Shown here one piece after another: positions 5,521-6,535 of a stretch of DNA of 6,535 nt. The notes beneath the pieces are model-generated. The model saw nothing but the letters and a program-made list of their open reading frames with translations, searched no databases and had not been told where the DNA came from. The stretch lies in contig JAGOCT010000098.1 of NCBI GenBank assembly GCA_017998585.1, forward strand, positions 1-6,535, written 5' to 3'. Both the position numbers and the translations under genes were made by a program. The stretch is from Candidatus Cloacimonadota bacterium (GTDB lineage: Bacteria > Cloacimonadota > Cloacimonadia > Cloacimonadales > WRIO01). Every line of letters starts with the position of its first letter. Position 1 is the first letter of the stretch.

Positions 5521-6535
5521 ATGAAGAAGCTAATCATTTTATTATTAATCGGTTTGATTCAATCAAATGTATTTGCCTTTTCTGAAAAGAGAATTATAAA
5601 AGTTGGAATTGATTATCATTTTCCTCCCTTTGAGTTTACTGACAATCAGGGTAAAATCACAGGTTTTAATCCTGAATTGCTATATCTTATGGAAAAATAC
5701 AGCAATCTGAAATTCGAAATTATCGCAGGGGAATGGACAGATATTCGACAAAAGTTTGATAAGCATGAAATTGATATGCTAGCTGGCATGTTTTACTCTA
5801 TTGAAAGGGAGAAACTTTATAATTTTTCATTACCTCACAATCACATTTATTTCAGTATGTTTTACAGAAAAGAGCATGCCTTCAGTAAAGACATGGAATT
5901 GAATGACAGACGTATCCTGGTTCAGTCTGGTGATTACATGCATGAATATTTTAAAGAAAATCTTCCAAATGTTGAAATTGTACCTGTTTCTGATGCAGAA
6001 ACAATGATAACTCTCTTATCTAAAGATATGAGTTTTGATGGGGCTGCCCTTGCAAAAATGACAGCCATGTATATCATGCATACAAAGCATATTGATAATA
6101 TTGAATTTGAAGTGAAGCCAATTGATTACAAGAAATATTGCTTTGTAACTCACAAAAACAATTTAACACTTTTAACAGCATTAAATGAAGGCTTGTTTGC
6201 AATTCATAACAATGGAGAATATAAACAATTGTATGACAAATGGTTCAATGTCTATTTGAAAGAGAGCAAAATAAAAATCAATGCTTTGTTTTGGTTGATT
6301 TTACCAGTCATCTTGTTAATCTTTTTTATCCTTGTAAAAAATCAAAAACTTAGTCGTCTGATTCAATTAAAAAACAGAATGCTAGATAACTTAACAGCAA
6401 AAGAAATCAAGACTCAAAAAGCCCTCGAAGATTCAGAAATAAAATTAAACCAAATTTATACGTTAATGGAAGAAGGCGTTTGGGAATGGGATGTAAAATC
6501 ACATAATATCAATATAATCAGTAAAAACCAATTTT
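5521..6535 (+). CDS. Membrane sensor with family 3 solute-binding domain and PAS start (cut by window edge)
   Basis: The 338 codons present are open to the right edge; the C-terminus is missing. Residues 1-19 are a signal peptide (MKKLIILLLIG...NVFA, cleavage likely after A19). About 26-245 is a family 3 solute-binding (SBP_bac_3) domain: VGIDYHFPPFEFTDNQGKITGFNPELL at its start, the ligand-arginine segment SIEREKLYNFSLP (R96), and the typical close NNGEYKQLYDKWF (230-242). A single membrane helix lies at about 253-272 (INALFWLILPVILLIFFILV), then a charged, probably coiled-coil linker to about 312, then LMEEGVWEWDVKSHNI, which looks like the first strands of a PAS domain. Such proteins sense small periplasmic molecules and signal through histidine kinase or GGDEF/EAL domains; which one applies here is not visible. 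The aspartate that holds the ligand amino group in amino-acid binders appears to be Ala178. The gene is divergent from der with its own promoter. Confidence 0.88.
   Translation, partial: MKKLIILLLIGLIQSNVFAFSEKRIIKVGIDYHFPPFEFTDNQGKITGFNPELLYLMEKYSNLKFEIIAGEWTDIRQKFDKHEIDMLAGMFYSIEREKLYNFSLPHNHIYFSMFYRKEHAFSKDMELNDRRILVQSGDYMHEYFKENLPNVEIVPVSDAETMITLLSKDMSFDGAALAKMTAMYIMHTKHIDNIEFEVKPIDYKKYCFVTHKNNLTLLTALNEGLFAIHNNGEYKQLYDKWFNVYLKESKIKINALFWLILPVILLIFFILVKNQKLSRLIQLKNRMLDNLTAKEIKTQKALEDSEIKLNQIYTLMEEGVWEWDVKSHNINIISKNQF

Overview
The window comes from an AT-rich, Gram-negative, probably anaerobic bacterium. The Gram-negative call rests on a heptose-activation pair (rfaE1/rfaE2, lipopolysaccharide core precursor) and on a gene with a cleavable signal peptide followed by a periplasmic solute-binding domain. 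An iron-sulfur type PurF and the start of an RseC-family protein, a family often found beside Rnf electron-transport genes, fit an anaerobe. The phylum cannot be fixed from the sequence alone. Separate rfaE1 and rfaE2 genes plus high AT would suit lineages such as Cloacimonadota or relatives, but this is only a guess.

Layout: almost everything left of 5166 is transcribed leftward (minus strand). In transcription order it runs der (ribosome-assembly GTPase), plsY (first acylation step of phospholipid synthesis, overlapping der by 26 bp), a 101-bp gap, purF (first committed step of purine synthesis), a 139-bp gap holding a short imperfect tandem repeat and a hairpin, then rfaE1, rfaE2 and the first 44 codons of an rseC-like gene. 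The last three overlap each other by 5 to 14 bp and surely share one transcript. The cluster combines housekeeping and envelope functions: ribosome assembly, phospholipid, purine and heptose synthesis.

From 5167 to 5520 lies a 354-bp divergent intergenic region. It holds a probable leftward promoter for der, a near-consensus rightward promoter (TTGACA, 17-bp spacer, TACAAT), and several inverted repeats between them that no gene explains. From 5521 a rightward gene runs off the right edge. It encodes a signal peptide, a family 3 solute-binding domain, one membrane helix, a probable coiled-coil linker and the start of a PAS-like domain, so it is the front half of a membrane-bound sensor (histidine kinase or diguanylate cyclase type). 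Its output domain lies outside the window.

No tRNA, rRNA, CRISPR array, insertion sequence or phage gene was seen. The most unusual material is the dyad-rich divergent region, the sensor with a probably altered ligand pocket, the tandem repeat between purF and rfaE1, and a PurF that has iron-sulfur cysteines but no propeptide. I found no clear evidence of a wholly new system.
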